DNA from: Saccharopolyspora gloriosae
GTDB taxonomy: Bacteria; Actinomycetota; Actinomycetes; Mycobacteriales; Pseudonocardiaceae
DNA length: 64,000 nucleotides
Assembly: GCF_014203325.1 (NCBI RefSeq)
Contig: NZ_JACHIV010000001.1
Coordinates: forward strand, 5,023,501 to 5,087,500
Reading direction: 5' to 3'
How positions within the stretch are numbered: position 1 is the first letter of the stretch; every line of letters starts with the position of its first letter. The notes beneath the pieces were generated by a model. The model ran no database searches, had not been told where the DNA came from, and saw nothing but the letters and a program-made list of their open reading frames with translations. Below, one piece after another: positions 15,993 through 25,391 of the stretch. A program made the translations under genes and the position numbers.

Positions 15993-17224
15993 CCACCGGC
16001 CGCATCGCGATCGTCGGCGCCTCCGCCGCGGGGCTCACCGCGGCCGAGGCGTTGCGCCGCGAGGGCTGGGACGGCCGGATCAGCCTCATCGGCGACGAGC
16101 CGCACGAGCCCTACGACCGGCCACCGCTGTCCAAGCAGGTGCTCGCGGGCAAGTGGGAACCGGAGCGGACCGGGCTGCGGGCGGCGGACGCCCTCACCGG
16201 GCTCGACCTGGATCTGCGGCTGGGCACCACCGCGACCGGACTCGACGTCCCGAACCGCCGCGTGCTGCTCGGCGAGGAGGCGCTGGACTGCGACGGCGTG
16301 ATCATCGCGACCGGGGTCGCGGCGCGCGCGCTGCCCGGTGCAGCGCACGGCGCGCACGTGCTGCGCGGCCTCGACGACGCGCTGGCGCTGCGCGCCCGGC
16401 TCGCGAACCCGGGACGGCGGCTGGTGATCGTCGGAGCGGGCGTGCTGGGCGTGGAGGTCGCCGCCGTGGCCCGCGAACTCGGTCACGAAGTCGTGGTGGT
16501 CGCTCCCGAGGCGGCCCCGATGGAACGGGCGGTGGGCATCGAGGCCGGTGACCTGCTGGCCGAGGCGCACCGCGCCCACGGCGTCCGGCTGCGGCTCGGC
16601 GAGCTCGTGGACGGGCTGCTCGACGACGGCGGACGGGCCCGCGGCGTGCGGCTCGCGGACGGCTCGGAGCTCACCGGCGACGCGGTGCTGATCGCGATCG
16701 GCTGCACCCCGGCCGTGCAGTGGCTGCGGGACGGGCCGCTCGACCTCGCCGACGGGATCGGCTGCGACTCGTACTGCGCCGCGGCACCGGGGATCTACGC
16801 CGCCGGCGACGTGGCCCGCTGGCACCACCCCGTGCTCAGGCGCCCGGTGCGGATCGAGCACCGGATGAACGCCACCGAGCAGGGCATGGCGGCGGCGCGG
16901 AACCTGCTCGCCGAACTGGACCCGGAGCGCTTCGGCACCCGCCGGGAGTTCGCACCGGTGCCGTACTTCTGGTCCGACCAGTACGGGTTCAAGGTCCAGG
17001 CCTACGGCGACCTCGCCGACGCGGACCAGGTCCAGCTGCGAGTGCTGGACAAGACCGATCCGGGCGCCCCGAAGGCCGCCGCGCTCTACCGGCGCGGGGA
17101 CTCGGCGTTCGGCGCCCTCTCGATCGGCGTACCGCCGAAGCAGGCCCGCGCGCTGCGCGGCGCGGTGGCGACACCGCAACCGTGGGAGCAGGCGCTCGGC
17201 GTCCTCGACGAACTGGCGAGCTGA
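15989..17224 (+). CDS. FAD-dependent ferredoxin reductase
   Basis: A 411-residue flavoprotein of the rubredoxin/putidaredoxin reductase type. It has an N-terminal FAD-binding [26 protein letters not shown] near residue 37, an NAD(P)H-binding [13 protein letters not shown] near 147, and the FAD-contact segment [10 protein letters not shown] near 270. A C-terminal reductase domain follows ([17 protein letters not shown]). It passes electrons from NAD(P)H to the ferredoxin encoded immediately upstream. ATG at 15989 overlaps the ferredoxin stop. It is followed by about 285 bases of non-coding DNA before metG. Confidence 0.92.
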   Translation: MTTGRIAIVGASAAGLTAAEALRREGWDGRISLIGDEPHEPYDRPPLSKQVLAGKWEPERTGLRAADALTGLDLDLRLGTTATGLDVPNRRVLLGEEALDCDGVIIATGVAARALPGAAHGAHVLRGLDDALALRARLANPGRRLVIVGAGVLGVEVAAVARELGHEVVVVAPEAAPMERAVGIEAGDLLAEAHRAHGVRLRLGELVDGLLDDGGRARGVRLADGSELTGDAVLIAIGCTPAVQWLRDGPLDLADGIGCDSYCAAAPGIYAAGDVARWHHPVLRRPVRIEHRMNATEQGMAAARNLLAELDPERFGTRREFAPVPYFWSDQYGFKVQAYGDLADADQVQLRVLDKTDPGAPKAAALYRRGDSAFGALSIGVPPKQARALRGAVATPQPWEQALGVLDELAS

Positions 17225-17510
17225 ACGCCCCGGGCGTCGTCCGCTCCGGGCGGCGCCCGCGGGCCGCACCCGCGCTGGCGCTGGGGAGGGAAGACGTGAC
17301 CGGCAGGCCCTCCCCCCACCCGCGACCAGCCGCACCCGCCACCCCGCGACCGCGGCAGGGCCGGACCCGGCGGGCAATCGCGCGCCGGTAACATATGCCT
17401 GGTCAACGATGTCGGCCGCCACGTCGCGCCGAGCATCCGCAGCACCGCGCGGCGCCCTGCGACACCAGCCGCGAAGGTCCGCTCAGGAACCGGTATTGGA
17501 GCATCCAAGA

Positions 17511-19229
17511 ATGGCCCGCCACCTCGTCACCAGTGCGCTTCCGTACATCAACGGCATCAAGCACCTGGGCAACATGGTCGGCTCCATGCTCCCCGCCGAC
17601 GTCTACTCGCGGTACCTGCGCCAGCGCGGGCACGAGGTGCTCTACATCTGCGCCACCGACGAGCACGGCACCCCGGCGGAGCTGGCCGCCGCCGACGCGG
17701 GCCTGCCGGTGGCGGAGTTCTGCGAGCAGCAGCACCGGGTGCAGGCCGAGATCTACCGCGGCTTCCAGCTCTCCTTCGACCACTTCGGGCGCAGCTCGTC
17801 GGAGCAGAACAAGGAGATCACCCAGCACTTCGCGCGCAAGCTGCACGAGCACGGCTTCATCGAGCAGAAGTCGATCCGCCAGGTGTACTCGGCCGCCGAC
17901 GGCCGGTTCCTGCCGGACCGCTACATCATCGGCACCTGCCCGCACTGCGGGTACGAGAAGGCGCGCGGCGACCAGTGCGAGAACTGCACGCGCGTGCTGG
18001 ACCCGACGGACCTGATCGAGCCGCGCTCGGCCATCAGCGGCAGCACCGAGCTGGAGGTCCGCGAGACCAAGCACCTGTTCCTCACCCAGTCGAAGCTCAC
18101 CGACGAGGTGGAGCGCTGGCTGGACTCGGCGAGCGCGGAGTGGCCGAACCTGTCGTCGTCCATCGCCCGCAAGTGGCTCACCGAAGGCCTGCGGGACCGG
18201 TCGATCACCCGCGACCTGGACTGGGGCATCCCGGTGCCCGCCGACACGTGGCCCGAGCTGGCCGCCGAGGGCAAGGTCTTCTACGTCTGGTTCGACGCGC
18301 CCATCGAGTACATCGGCGCCACCAAGGAGTGGGCCGACCAGGCGCCGCAGGACCGGGACTGGAAGTCCTGGTGGTACGAGGCCGACGACGTGACCTACAC
18401 GGAGTTCATGGCCAAGGACAACGTCCCGTTCCACACGGTGATGTTCCCGGCCACCGAGCTCGGCACCCGCGAGCCGTGGAAGATGGTCGACTTCGTCCAG
18501 TCGTTCAACTGGCTCACCTACTACGGCGGGAAGTTCTCCACCAGCGACCAGCGCGGGATCTTCACGAACCAGGCACTGGAGCTGCTGCCCGCCGACTACT
18601 GGCGCTACTTCCTCATCGCGAACGCGCCCGAGTCCGACGACGCCTCGTTCTCGTGGGAGCTGTTCGCCTCGGTGGTGAACAAGGACCTCGCGGACACCTT
18701 GGGCAACTTCGTGAATCGCGTGCTGTCGTTCAGCCGCAAGCGCTTCGGCGACCAGGTCCCCGCCGGGAGCGCCGCCGGTGAACCGGAGCAGCGGCTCGCC
18801 GCCGAGATCGGCGGGCTCATCGAGGACTACCAGACGCACCTGGAGGCCAAGCAGTTCCGCAAGGCCGCCCAGGCGCTGCGGTCGCTGTGGAGCGCGGGCA
18901 ACTCCTACCTGGAGGAGAAGGCGCCCTGGATCGAGATCCGCACCGACCAGGACGCCGCGGCGCTGACGCTGCGCACCGCGATGAACCTGATCTACCTGTA
19001 CGCGGTGCTGTCGGAGCCGCTGATCCCGTCCGCGGCGCAGGCCATGCGGGCGGCGTTCGCCTCCGACGACCCGGCGCGCCGCTGGGTGTCGCCGGACGAG
19101 GCGAAGTCCTTCGCGCTGGTCGAGGCGGGCACGGACTTCACCATCCCGCCGGTGCTGTTCGCCAAGATCACCGAGGACGACCTGGAGAACTACCGCACCC
19201 GCTTCGGCGGCTCACCCGACGCCGCCTGA
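17511..19229 (+). CDS. metG: Methionyl-tRNA synthetase
   Basis: A 572-residue class I synthetase. The HIGH-equivalent is HLGN within [14 protein letters not shown] near residue 15; the zinc knuckle has CPHCGY and CENC near residues 143-160; the KMSKS-equivalent reads KFSTS in [13 protein letters not shown] near residue 340. It charges tRNA-Met with methionine. The KFSTS variant and overall form resemble the second, E. coli/eukaryote-like MetRS type rather than the common bacterial type, so this organism may carry another metG elsewhere. ATG at 17511 has GGAG 9 bases upstream. A perfect terminator hairpin follows at 19257. Confidence 0.93.
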   Translation: MARHLVTSALPYINGIKHLGNMVGSMLPADVYSRYLRQRGHEVLYICATDEHGTPAELAAADAGLPVAEFCEQQHRVQAEIYRGFQLSFDHFGRSSSEQNKEITQHFARKLHEHGFIEQKSIRQVYSAADGRFLPDRYIIGTCPHCGYEKARGDQCENCTRVLDPTDLIEPRSAISGSTELEVRETKHLFLTQSKLTDEVERWLDSASAEWPNLSSSIARKWLTEGLRDRSITRDLDWGIPVPADTWPELAAEGKVFYVWFDAPIEYIGATKEWADQAPQDRDWKSWWYEADDVTYTEFMAKDNVPFHTVMFPATELGTREPWKMVDFVQSFNWLTYYGGKFSTSDQRGIFTNQALELLPADYWRYFLIANAPESDDASFSWELFASVVNKDLADTLGNFVNRVLSFSRKRFGDQVPAGSAAGEPEQRLAAEIGGLIEDYQTHLEAKQFRKAAQALRSLWSAGNSYLEEKAPWIEIRTDQDAAALTLRTAMNLIYLYAVLSEPLIPSAAQAMRAAFASDDPARRWVSPDEAKSFALVEAGTDFTIPPVLFAKITEDDLENYRTRFGGSPDAA

Positions 19230-19256
19230 GCCGGTCGCCGCGCTCAGAGGTTCCGC

Positions 19257-19287
19257 GCGCCCCATCCGTCCCGGACGGATGGGGCGC
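19257..19287 (+). terminator. Rho-independent-type terminator after metG
   Basis: Arms 19257-19270 and 19274-19287 are 14 bp of perfect complement (GCGCCCCATCCGTC) around a 3-base loop, followed by AGCCCTTTTCC. It lies between the convergent metG and cobA genes, 28 bases after the metG stop, and could serve both. Confidence 0.85.
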
Positions 19288-19306
19288 AGCCCTTTTCCGG
19301 AGCCGG

Positions 19307-20551
19307 TCAGCGGCGGGACTCGGGGGTGAGGTCCGCGACCGGGCCGACGATGATCACGGCGGGGGGCTTGATGTCGTTGTCGCGGACCGAATCGGCGGCT
19401 TCGGCGAGGGTGCTGCGCACGGCGTGCTGGGTGCGCATGGTGCCTTCCTGCACGATCGCGACCGGCGACTTCGGGTCGCGGCCGTGCTCGATCAGCACCG
19501 CCGCGAACTCGCCGATGCGCTTGACGGCCATCATCAGCACCAGCGTGCCCTTGAGCCGCGCCAGCGCCGGCCAGTCCACCAGCGAGGTCTCGTCGTGCGG
19601 CCCGACGTGGCCGGACACCACCACCACCTCGTGCGCCACGCCGCGATGCGTCACCGGCACGTCCGCGGCCGACGGGACGGAGAACGCGCTGGTGATGCCG
19701 GGAACGGTCGTCACGGGGACCCCGGCGTCCACGCAGGCCAGCAGCTCCTCGTAGCCGCGGCCGAAGACGTACGGGTCGCCGCCCTTGAGGCGCACCACGA
19801 ACTTCCCGGCCCGCGCGTGCTCGACCAGCAGCTCGTTGATCACGTCCTGGTTGGCGGCGCGGCCGTACGGGATCTTCGAGGCGTCCACGACCTCCACGTG
19901 CGGTCCGAGCTCCTCCAGCAGCTCGCGCGGCGCCAGCCGGTCGGTGATCACCACGTCGGCCTGGCCCAGCAGCTGCCTGCCGCGCACCGTGATCAGGTCC
20001 GGGGCGCCCGGTCCACCGCCGACCAGCGCGACACCGGGCGCGGGCCGCTCGGCGCTCTCGTCCACGACGCCGGTGCGCAGCGCCGCCACCAGCGCGTCCC
20101 GCACGGCGGCGGAACGGCGGTGCGCGCCACCGGCCAGCACGCCCAGCAGCAGCCCGCCGTGCTCGGCGACGGCCGGGGTGACGGCGGTGCCCTGCGCGGC
20201 GTCGTCGGCGCGCACGCAGAACACCCGGGAACGTTCCGCCTCCGCCGCGACGGCCTCGTTCACCTCGCTGCCCGTCGCGCACGCCACCGCGTACCAGGCG
20301 CCGTCCAGGTCGCCCTCGGCGTACGGGCGGCGGTGCCAGGTGAGCTCACCGGCCTCCGCCATCGCCTCGACCGCCGGAGTCGCCTCCGGCGACACGACCT
20401 CGACCCGCGCTCCCGCGTTGATCAACCGGGGCACCCGCCGCTGCGCGACGCTGCCCGCACCGACGACCACCACCCGCTTCCCCGTGAGGTCGAGTCCCGC
20501 GAAGTAGTGGTGTTCGCCGGGCGAGTTCTGCGCAGAAGAGTGCGTGGTCAT
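19307..20551 (-). CDS. cobA: Uroporphyrinogen-III C-methyltransferase with CysG-like N-terminus
   Basis: A 414-residue fusion. Residues about 10-150 match the precorrin-2 dehydrogenase/sirohaem ferrochelatase N-domain (GLDLTGKRVVVVGAGSVAQR). Residues about 165-410 are a SAM-dependent uroporphyrinogen methylase (VALVGGGPGAPDLITVRG, then VRLKGGDPYVFGRGYEE and VPGITSAFSVPS). It makes precorrin-2, the branch point to sirohaem and cobalamin, and may also oxidise it to sirohydrochlorin. It therefore feeds the cob genes on both sides, and it could supply sirohaem for CobG. ATG at 20551; divergent from the DUF1876 gene. Calling it cobA or cysG is a matter of usage. Confidence 0.92.
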   Translation of the reverse strand: MTTHSSAQNSPGEHHYFAGLDLTGKRVVVVGAGSVAQRRVPRLINAGARVEVVSPEATPAVEAMAEAGELTWHRRPYAEGDLDGAWYAVACATGSEVNEAVAAEAERSRVFCVRADDAAQGTAVTPAVAEHGGLLLGVLAGGAHRRSAAVRDALVAALRTGVVDESAERPAPGVALVGGGPGAPDLITVRGRQLLGQADVVITDRLAPRELLEELGPHVEVVDASKIPYGRAANQDVINELLVEHARAGKFVVRLKGGDPYVFGRGYEELLACVDAGVPVTTVPGITSAFSVPSAADVPVTHRGVAHEVVVVSGHVGPHDETSLVDWPALARLKGTLVLMMAVKRIGEFAAVLIEHGRDPKSPVAIVQEGTMRTQHAVRSTLAEAADSVRDNDIKPPAVIIVGPVADLTPESRR

Positions 20552-20973
20552 GCCGTCCGTCGTTCGTATCGTGGTGTCGCCGCGGCGCCATCGCCGAGGC
20601 CTGGGTGCGCGACCGCGCCACCACGCGCTCGTGGTGGTCACCGCGCCCGCCGCGACGGCACCGGGCGGTGGTCGCGCGAGCTCGCGATCCGCCGGTGCGG
20701 ACGGGCGTCGCCGACCGGGCGCAACGCCGACCCATCTTGCCACGGACGTCGCCGGGATCAGCCTTGCGAACGGCTCGGGCGAGCACCTCTCCCGCGGTGG
20801 CCCACCGGACGGGCGCCTCGGTCGACCGCAGTATCGTGACCCGCCCGCGAACGAAGGTCAAACCTCCGGTGACCTCTCTCACCAGCGAACTCGCCGCCGC
20901 CACCGGCCCGGACCGCTTTGCCGAGCGATTCCGCGCGGCGCATCCTGGGGGCAGGCGAACCAGGGAGGCGGCC
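20552..20973. other. Intergenic region between cobA and a DUF1876 gene
   Basis: About 420 bases with no gene that I can support. The open frames lack ribosome binding sites and family matches. It must carry divergent promoters for cobA and the DUF1876 gene; no riboswitch core or B12 box was found. Confidence 0.5.
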
Positions 20974-21243
20974 ATGCACGCGAACCGGACGCTCACATTG
21001 GACATGCAGGTCATCGAAGCGGGGGCGAAGACCACCGCGGACGTCGGGATGATCACCGGCGACGGCCGGGCGCTGCACGGGCACGGCACCGCGCGACGGC
21101 ACCCGGACGACCCGGACGTCCCGCAGATCGGGGATGAGATCGCGCTCGCCAGAGCGCTGTTCGAACTGGGCCACAAGCTGCTCGACACGGCGGCGGGCGA
21201 CATCGGCGAACGCCAGCACCGCCGAGTGCACCTCATGGCGTGA
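20974..21243 (+). CDS. DUF1876 domain protein
   Basis: An 89-residue protein that matches DUF1876: a strand start, KTTADVGMITGDGRALHGHG near residue 20, ARRHPDDPDVPQIGDEIALA near 40, and a final helix HKLLDTAAGDI. The domain is common in actinobacteria as a small double-stranded-RNA-binding-like fold of unknown role. ATG at 20974 follows GGGAGG 6 bases upstream, which decides against longer in-frame starts. It stands alone, divergent from cobA. Confidence 0.85.
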   Translation: MHANRTLTLDMQVIEAGAKTTADVGMITGDGRALHGHGTARRHPDDPDVPQIGDEIALARALFELGHKLLDTAAGDIGERQHRRVHLMA

Positions 21244-21248
21244 CTCCC

Positions 21249-21268
21249 GCGATTTCTCGCGAGATCGC
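21249..21268. repeat. TTTCTCGCGA-type palindrome
   Basis: The site GCGATTTCTCGCGAGATCGC has arms GCGAT and ATCGC around CTCGCGAG, nearly self-complementary. It resembles the arms of the inverted repeat at 4723-4865 and sits 6 bases after the DUF1876 stop. Confidence 0.5.
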
Positions 21269-21485
21269 CCACCCCGGGTGACGTGTGACCCCTGGTGCGG
21301 TGAGCTCGGATGCGGGCGGTCGCCGCGGCCGCGGGACGGTCCGGTATCGGGGCTGGTGGAGCGGATTCCGCGCGGAATCCCGGCGCTCGGCGGGATCACT
21401 CGCGCGGGGCGGTGCGCACAGGTCTTGGTCATCTTCTCGCGTGGTGTCATCGGCGCGTGATCGCAACCGCGCTCCGGACGACACC

Positions 21486-22136
21486 TCACCGCTCGGCGTC
21501 CAGGTAGGCCAGCACGGCCCGCACTCGCCGGTGGTCGTCGGAGGACTGCGCCAAGTCGAGCTTCGCGAAGATGCTCGCGGTGTGCTTGCCGACGGCGCTC
21601 TCGCTGACGTGCAGGCGCTGCGCGATGGCCGTGTTGGACCGGCCCTGCGCCATCAGCTCCAGCACGGCGCGTTCGCGTTCGGTGAGCCGCCGCAGCGGTG
21701 CGTCCCGGGCCCGGTGGTCCAGCAGCTTCGCGATCACCTCGGGATCCATCGCGGTACCGCCCGCCGCGACCCGGCGCACCGCGTCGACGAACTGCTCCGC
21801 GTCGAACACGCGGTCCTTGAGCAGGTAGCCCACCGCGCCCGACCCGTCGGTGAGCAGCTCGCGCGCGTAGAGCCGCTCCACGTGCTGGGACAGCACCAGC
21901 ACCGGCAGGCCGGGGATCTCCGCCCGCGCGCGCAACGCCGCCTGCAGCCCCTCGTCGGTGTGGGTCGGGGGCAGCCGCACGTCGACGACCGCCACGTCCG
22001 GGCGGTGCTCGGTGAGCGCGCGCGCCAGTTCGGGCCCGGTCTCCACCCCGGCGACGACCTCGAACCCGTGCGCGGTCAGCAGGGTCGTCAGGCCGTCGCG
22101 GAGGAGGAAGAGGTCTTCGGCGAGGACGACGCGCAT
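21486..22136 (-). CDS. LuxR/NarL-family response regulator
   Basis: A 216-residue response regulator. The receiver domain (about 1-120) has the acidic pair ED near residue 7, the phospho-acceptor aspartate in VAVVDVRLPP near 52, and YLLKDR near 103. The C-terminal LuxR helix-turn-helix (LTERERAVLELMAQGRSNTA, then SESAVGKHTASIFAKL) follows. It is encoded with, and overlaps by 49 bases, the histidine kinase upstream. It presumably controls genes in response to a signal sensed at the membrane; targets are unknown. Confidence 0.93.
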   Translation of the reverse strand: MRVVLAEDLFLLRDGLTTLLTAHGFEVVAGVETGPELARALTEHRPDVAVVDVRLPPTHTDEGLQAALRARAEIPGLPVLVLSQHVERLYARELLTDGSGAVGYLLKDRVFDAEQFVDAVRRVAAGGTAMDPEVIAKLLDHRARDAPLRRLTERERAVLELMAQGRSNTAIAQRLHVSESAVGKHTASIFAKLDLAQSSDDHRRVRAVLAYLDAER

Positions 22137-23932
22137 GGGATCTCCATCGTGGCGCGGGTCGGGCCACCCGCTGGGCTGCTGAGGTCGAGCGTGCCGTCGA
22201 AGGTGCCGAGCCTGCGGCGGATCCCCCGCAGGCCGGTGCCGCAGCCGGTGTCGGCGCCGCCGCGGCCGTCGTCGGTCACCGCGATGCGCAGCACCCCGTC
22301 CGCGTGCCCGAGTTCGACGCGGGCGGTGTCCGCCTCTGCGTGCTTGAGCACGTTGCCGAGCAGTTCGCTGACCGCGAAGTAGGCGGCCGATTCCACGGCC
22401 ATCGGACACCTGCCCGGCAGGCTCCCGGCGATCTCCACCGGCAGCGCCACGTCGAGCGCCAGCGCCCGGATCGCGTCGGCTAACCCCCGCTCCACCAGCA
22501 CCGGTGGCCTGATCCCGCGCACCAGGTCGCGCAGTTCGTCGAGCACGCGGCGGGAATCCGCTCCGGTCTCGTCGAGCATGTCCCGCGCGCGCTGCGGCTC
22601 CCGGTCGAGCAGGACGCGGATCGCACCGAGCTTCAGGCCGAGCGCCACCAGCCGAGCCTGCGGCCCGTCGTGCAGGTCGCGTTCGATCCGGTCCAGTTCG
22701 CGGGCTTCGGCGTCGACGGCGTCGGCTCGGGTCTCGGTGAGCCGCCGCACCCGCCGCGCCAGCTCGGCCCGCCGCGTCGGCGCCAGCAGCGACCGCGCCC
22801 ACCAGCCGTGCAGCCGCATCGCGAGCGGTGCCAGCACGAGCACCGCGGCGATGGCCGCCACGCCGAGCCCGGCGGTGACGATCCGGTGCGCGGCGAACCA
22901 GTCCTGCCACGGCGAGTCCGGGAACTCCAGGTCGGTGAGCGCTTCGATGATCCACACCCAGAACGGCGCCCACACGCTCTGCGTGGCCCAGAGGGCCAGC
23001 GCCGCCGGCGGCACCACCAGCGCCGCCGTCACGACCGGGTCGCCGCTCAGCCAGGCCAGATCTCGCCAGGTCGCGGGATCGCGCAGCGCGTTCACGTAGC
23101 GGGCGTGCCGGATCGCCGGGCCGGGCGACTCCGTCAGCCGATCACCGCTGCGGTACAGGCCGTCCGCGGTCGGCTCCGGCGGGGGCGGGTCCGGGCGGTG
23201 CGGCGCGGGTATCTCCACACCGCTCCACCGCGCCGCCACGGTCCGGTTGAGCCCGGTCAGCGCCGTGGTGCTCGCGACGATCCGCGCCCAGAACCGGTGC
23301 GCTCCGAGCACGTGCAGCAGCAGGAACGTCCCCACCAGCCACGCCGCGCCCAGCAGGTTCAGCACCGACAGCAGGCCGAGCACGACCAGCCGCCAGCAGT
23401 CGAGCAGGGAACGCTGGACCGTGCGCCACCAGGCGCGCGGCGGTCGGGGCGGACCGAGCAGGCTCGCCGTCCACCGGGCGTGCCAGCGCAGCGCGGGCTC
23501 ACCGATCAGCACCGCGAGCAGTCCGAGCGGGGCGCCGACGAGCGGGCTCAGCAGCATCCAGTTCATGTCCCGCGCGGTCGCCGGGTCGCTGGACACCCGG
23601 TGGGTGCGCTGGACGTAGTGCGGCAGGTGCGGCGACCGGTACAGGTAGTTGTCCCACCGGTACCGGCCTTCCGCGTCCGGCTGCGGAACCGGGGGCACCG
23701 GCAGGTAGTCGACGTCCGCCTCGATCCCCTGCCGCCGCGCGCGGCGGCGTGCCGAGTCCGCCACCGCACGGCACCGGTCCAGCAACCGTTCGCCCGGATC
23801 GCACGCCCCGACGGTGATCAGCACGATCGACAGGACGTAACCGACGAACGCCACCGGCCCCGCCAGCCCCAGCCCGAACAGCACCAGCCCTCGTCCTGCG
23901 CTCGCCCCGCGCCGCCGCGCCCAGTCCCTCAT
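22088..23932 (-). CDS. Membrane sensor histidine kinase (HisKA_3 type)
   Basis: A 614-residue kinase. The N-terminal half has several hydrophobic segments and long soluble loops that look like two repeats of a similar unit (YRWDNYLYRSPHLPHYVQ and LYRSGDRLTESPGPAIRHAR). The dimerisation/phospho-acceptor helix is ELDRIERDLHDGPQARLVAL near residue 435, and the ATPase domain carries AVSELLGNVLKHA, DDGRGG and GTGLRGIRRRLG. The start is taken at the ATG at 23932; another ATG lies at 23941. The last residues read through the response regulator start in another frame, a 49-base overlap. It follows the cobM-cobL-cbiG genes by about 95 bases and may be read with them. Confidence 0.88.
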   Translation of the reverse strand: MRDWARRRGASAGRGLVLFGLGLAGPVAFVGYVLSIVLITVGACDPGERLLDRCRAVADSARRRARRQGIEADVDYLPVPPVPQPDAEGRYRWDNYLYRSPHLPHYVQRTHRVSSDPATARDMNWMLLSPLVGAPLGLLAVLIGEPALRWHARWTASLLGPPRPPRAWWRTVQRSLLDCWRLVVLGLLSVLNLLGAAWLVGTFLLLHVLGAHRFWARIVASTTALTGLNRTVAARWSGVEIPAPHRPDPPPPEPTADGLYRSGDRLTESPGPAIRHARYVNALRDPATWRDLAWLSGDPVVTAALVVPPAALALWATQSVWAPFWVWIIEALTDLEFPDSPWQDWFAAHRIVTAGLGVAAIAAVLVLAPLAMRLHGWWARSLLAPTRRAELARRVRRLTETRADAVDAEARELDRIERDLHDGPQARLVALGLKLGAIRVLLDREPQRARDMLDETGADSRRVLDELRDLVRGIRPPVLVERGLADAIRALALDVALPVEIAGSLPGRCPMAVESAAYFAVSELLGNVLKHAEADTARVELGHADGVLRIAVTDDGRGGADTGCGTGLRGIRRRLGTFDGTLDLSSPAGGPTRATMEIPCASSSPKTSSSSATA

Positions 23933-24026
23933 GAGCACCATTCTTCTGAGACGGGCGCGTCCGCACAGTCGACTTGGCCACCGAACCGGGGTGGAGTTGT
24001 CCCCACCCCGCTCTGGGCCACGCGGG

Positions 24027-25391
24027 TCAGGGCGTCGTGGGAGCGGGGATTCCGGGGATCGCCGCGATGGTCAGGTCGGCCGAGCCCGGTTCGGCGCGCA
24101 CCGCGGCGTGCTCGGCCGCGGCGTCGCCCGCGCCGACGAACGCCGTGGCGTGGCCGTCGCGGGCGTGCGCGACGGCGGCGCGCGCACCGGCTCCAGCGGA
24201 GTCGACGACCTCCGTCCGCGCACCCGGATGCAGCAGGTCGCGGACCTGGTCGAGGTCCCGCGCGCCGCCGATGACGGCGGCGGCGCGGCGGAGTTCGGCC
24301 TCGGCGCGCGGTGTCCGCAGGTCGGCGGGTCCGGGGCCGAGACCGACGACGGTGACCTGCCCGCGCGGGCGGATGCGGGCGGCGGCGACGGTGACCCCGT
24401 CCGCGACGAGCTTCGGCACCACCAGCTCGACCGCGATGTCGTTGCGCCCCAACGGGTTCCGATCCCCATGGGAGTCCGGCGCGGCGAGTTCCCCGGCCGC
24501 TCGCAGCGCGGCGGCTTCGGCGACGCTGGCGGTGCCCGTCTCCCGCAGCACCTCCGCGCTCGGGTTCGGCACCTCGACCTCGGCGAGCTCCGCCGCCGGG
24601 TACAGCCGCAGCGGCAGCTCCTCGGCGTCGGCGGAATGCCAGAAGCCCAGGTCCTGCACGGCGTCGAGAATGCCGCGCTCGTCGGCCTTCGACTCCGCCG
24701 TGGCGAACGCGCGGATCGCCCGCGGATCGAGCCCGTGCTCCCGGTCCAGCCGGGACATCAGCCCGGTCACGGCGGTGCGAGACACGCCGCGCACCGCACC
24801 GACGCCCACCACGAGCGTCGGCGGGATCAGCCGGACCGTTCGCTCCCCGAGCTCCCCGGTGGGCCGCCGGTCGTCGACCACGACCGTCCACTCCGGCTCG
24901 TCGCAGTGCGCCGAGACGTTCTCCGGCAGCGCGGGCAGCGGGAATCCGTGCGGGTTGACCAGTCGCACGTGCTCCTCGTCGGCGACCGACCGGGCACACC
25001 CGGCGAGATCACCGTCCACAGTGGCCGAGAGGTGGTCGACGAGCTCGTCCAGCGGGCTCACCGCCTCGCCCGCGGTCAGCACCGGGGTCCGGCCCAGCAC
25101 CTCCGCGATCTGCGGCGCCACGGCCTGCGCGCCACCGGAGACGGTGACGGCGAACCGCTCGTCGACGCACACGACCTCCGGGTCGGTGCGCTCGTCGCGC
25201 AGCAGCGGCGCGATCAGCCGCACCGCCGCCCCGACCGGCAGGAACAGCACCACCACGTCCAGCGAGGACCACATCCGGCGCAGCGCCGGGCCCGGCCCGC
25301 CGTCGACGAGCATCGCGTCCGGCCCCCACCGCGCGGCGAGTTCGGTCGCCGTGCGCTGCTCCTGCCGGGAGCGCGGGAACAACCCGATCAC
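24027..25391 (-). CDS. cbiG: CbiG, cobalt-precorrin-5A hydrolase, with a truncated methylase tail
   Basis: A 454-residue protein. Residues about 1-335 cover CbiG: IGLFPRSRQEQRTATELA at the start, LDVVVLFLPVGAAVRLIAPL, the VDERFAVTVSGG region, and the conserved VVGVGAVRGVSRTAV. CbiG opens the delta-lactone of cobalt-precorrin-5A in the anaerobic route. Residues about 340-454 begin like a tetrapyrrole methylase (QVTVVGLGPGPADLRTPRAE) but stop after about 110 residues, less than half a domain. The GTG start overlaps the cobL stop (GTGA). The tail may be the remnant of a CbiG-CobJ fusion, since an intact CobJ is present in cobIJ. Confidence 0.88.
   Translation of the reverse strand: MIGLFPRSRQEQRTATELAARWGPDAMLVDGGPGPALRRMWSSLDVVVLFLPVGAAVRLIAPLLRDERTDPEVVCVDERFAVTVSGGAQAVAPQIAEVLGRTPVLTAGEAVSPLDELVDHLSATVDGDLAGCARSVADEEHVRLVNPHGFPLPALPENVSAHCDEPEWTVVVDDRRPTGELGERTVRLIPPTLVVGVGAVRGVSRTAVTGLMSRLDREHGLDPRAIRAFATAESKADERGILDAVQDLGFWHSADAEELPLRLYPAAELAEVEVPNPSAEVLRETGTASVAEAAALRAAGELAAPDSHGDRNPLGRNDIAVELVVPKLVADGVTVAAARIRPRGQVTVVGLGPGPADLRTPRAEAELRRAAAVIGGARDLDQVRDLLHPGARTEVVDSAGAGARAAVAHARDGHATAFVGAGDAAAEHAAVRAEPGSADLTIAAIPGIPAPTTP

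Noticed and set aside
20552-20973. Riboswitch before cobA or the DUF1876 gene
   Set aside because: No B12 box (GCCACTG) or GGTGCGAGTCC-type core was found on either strand in this gap.
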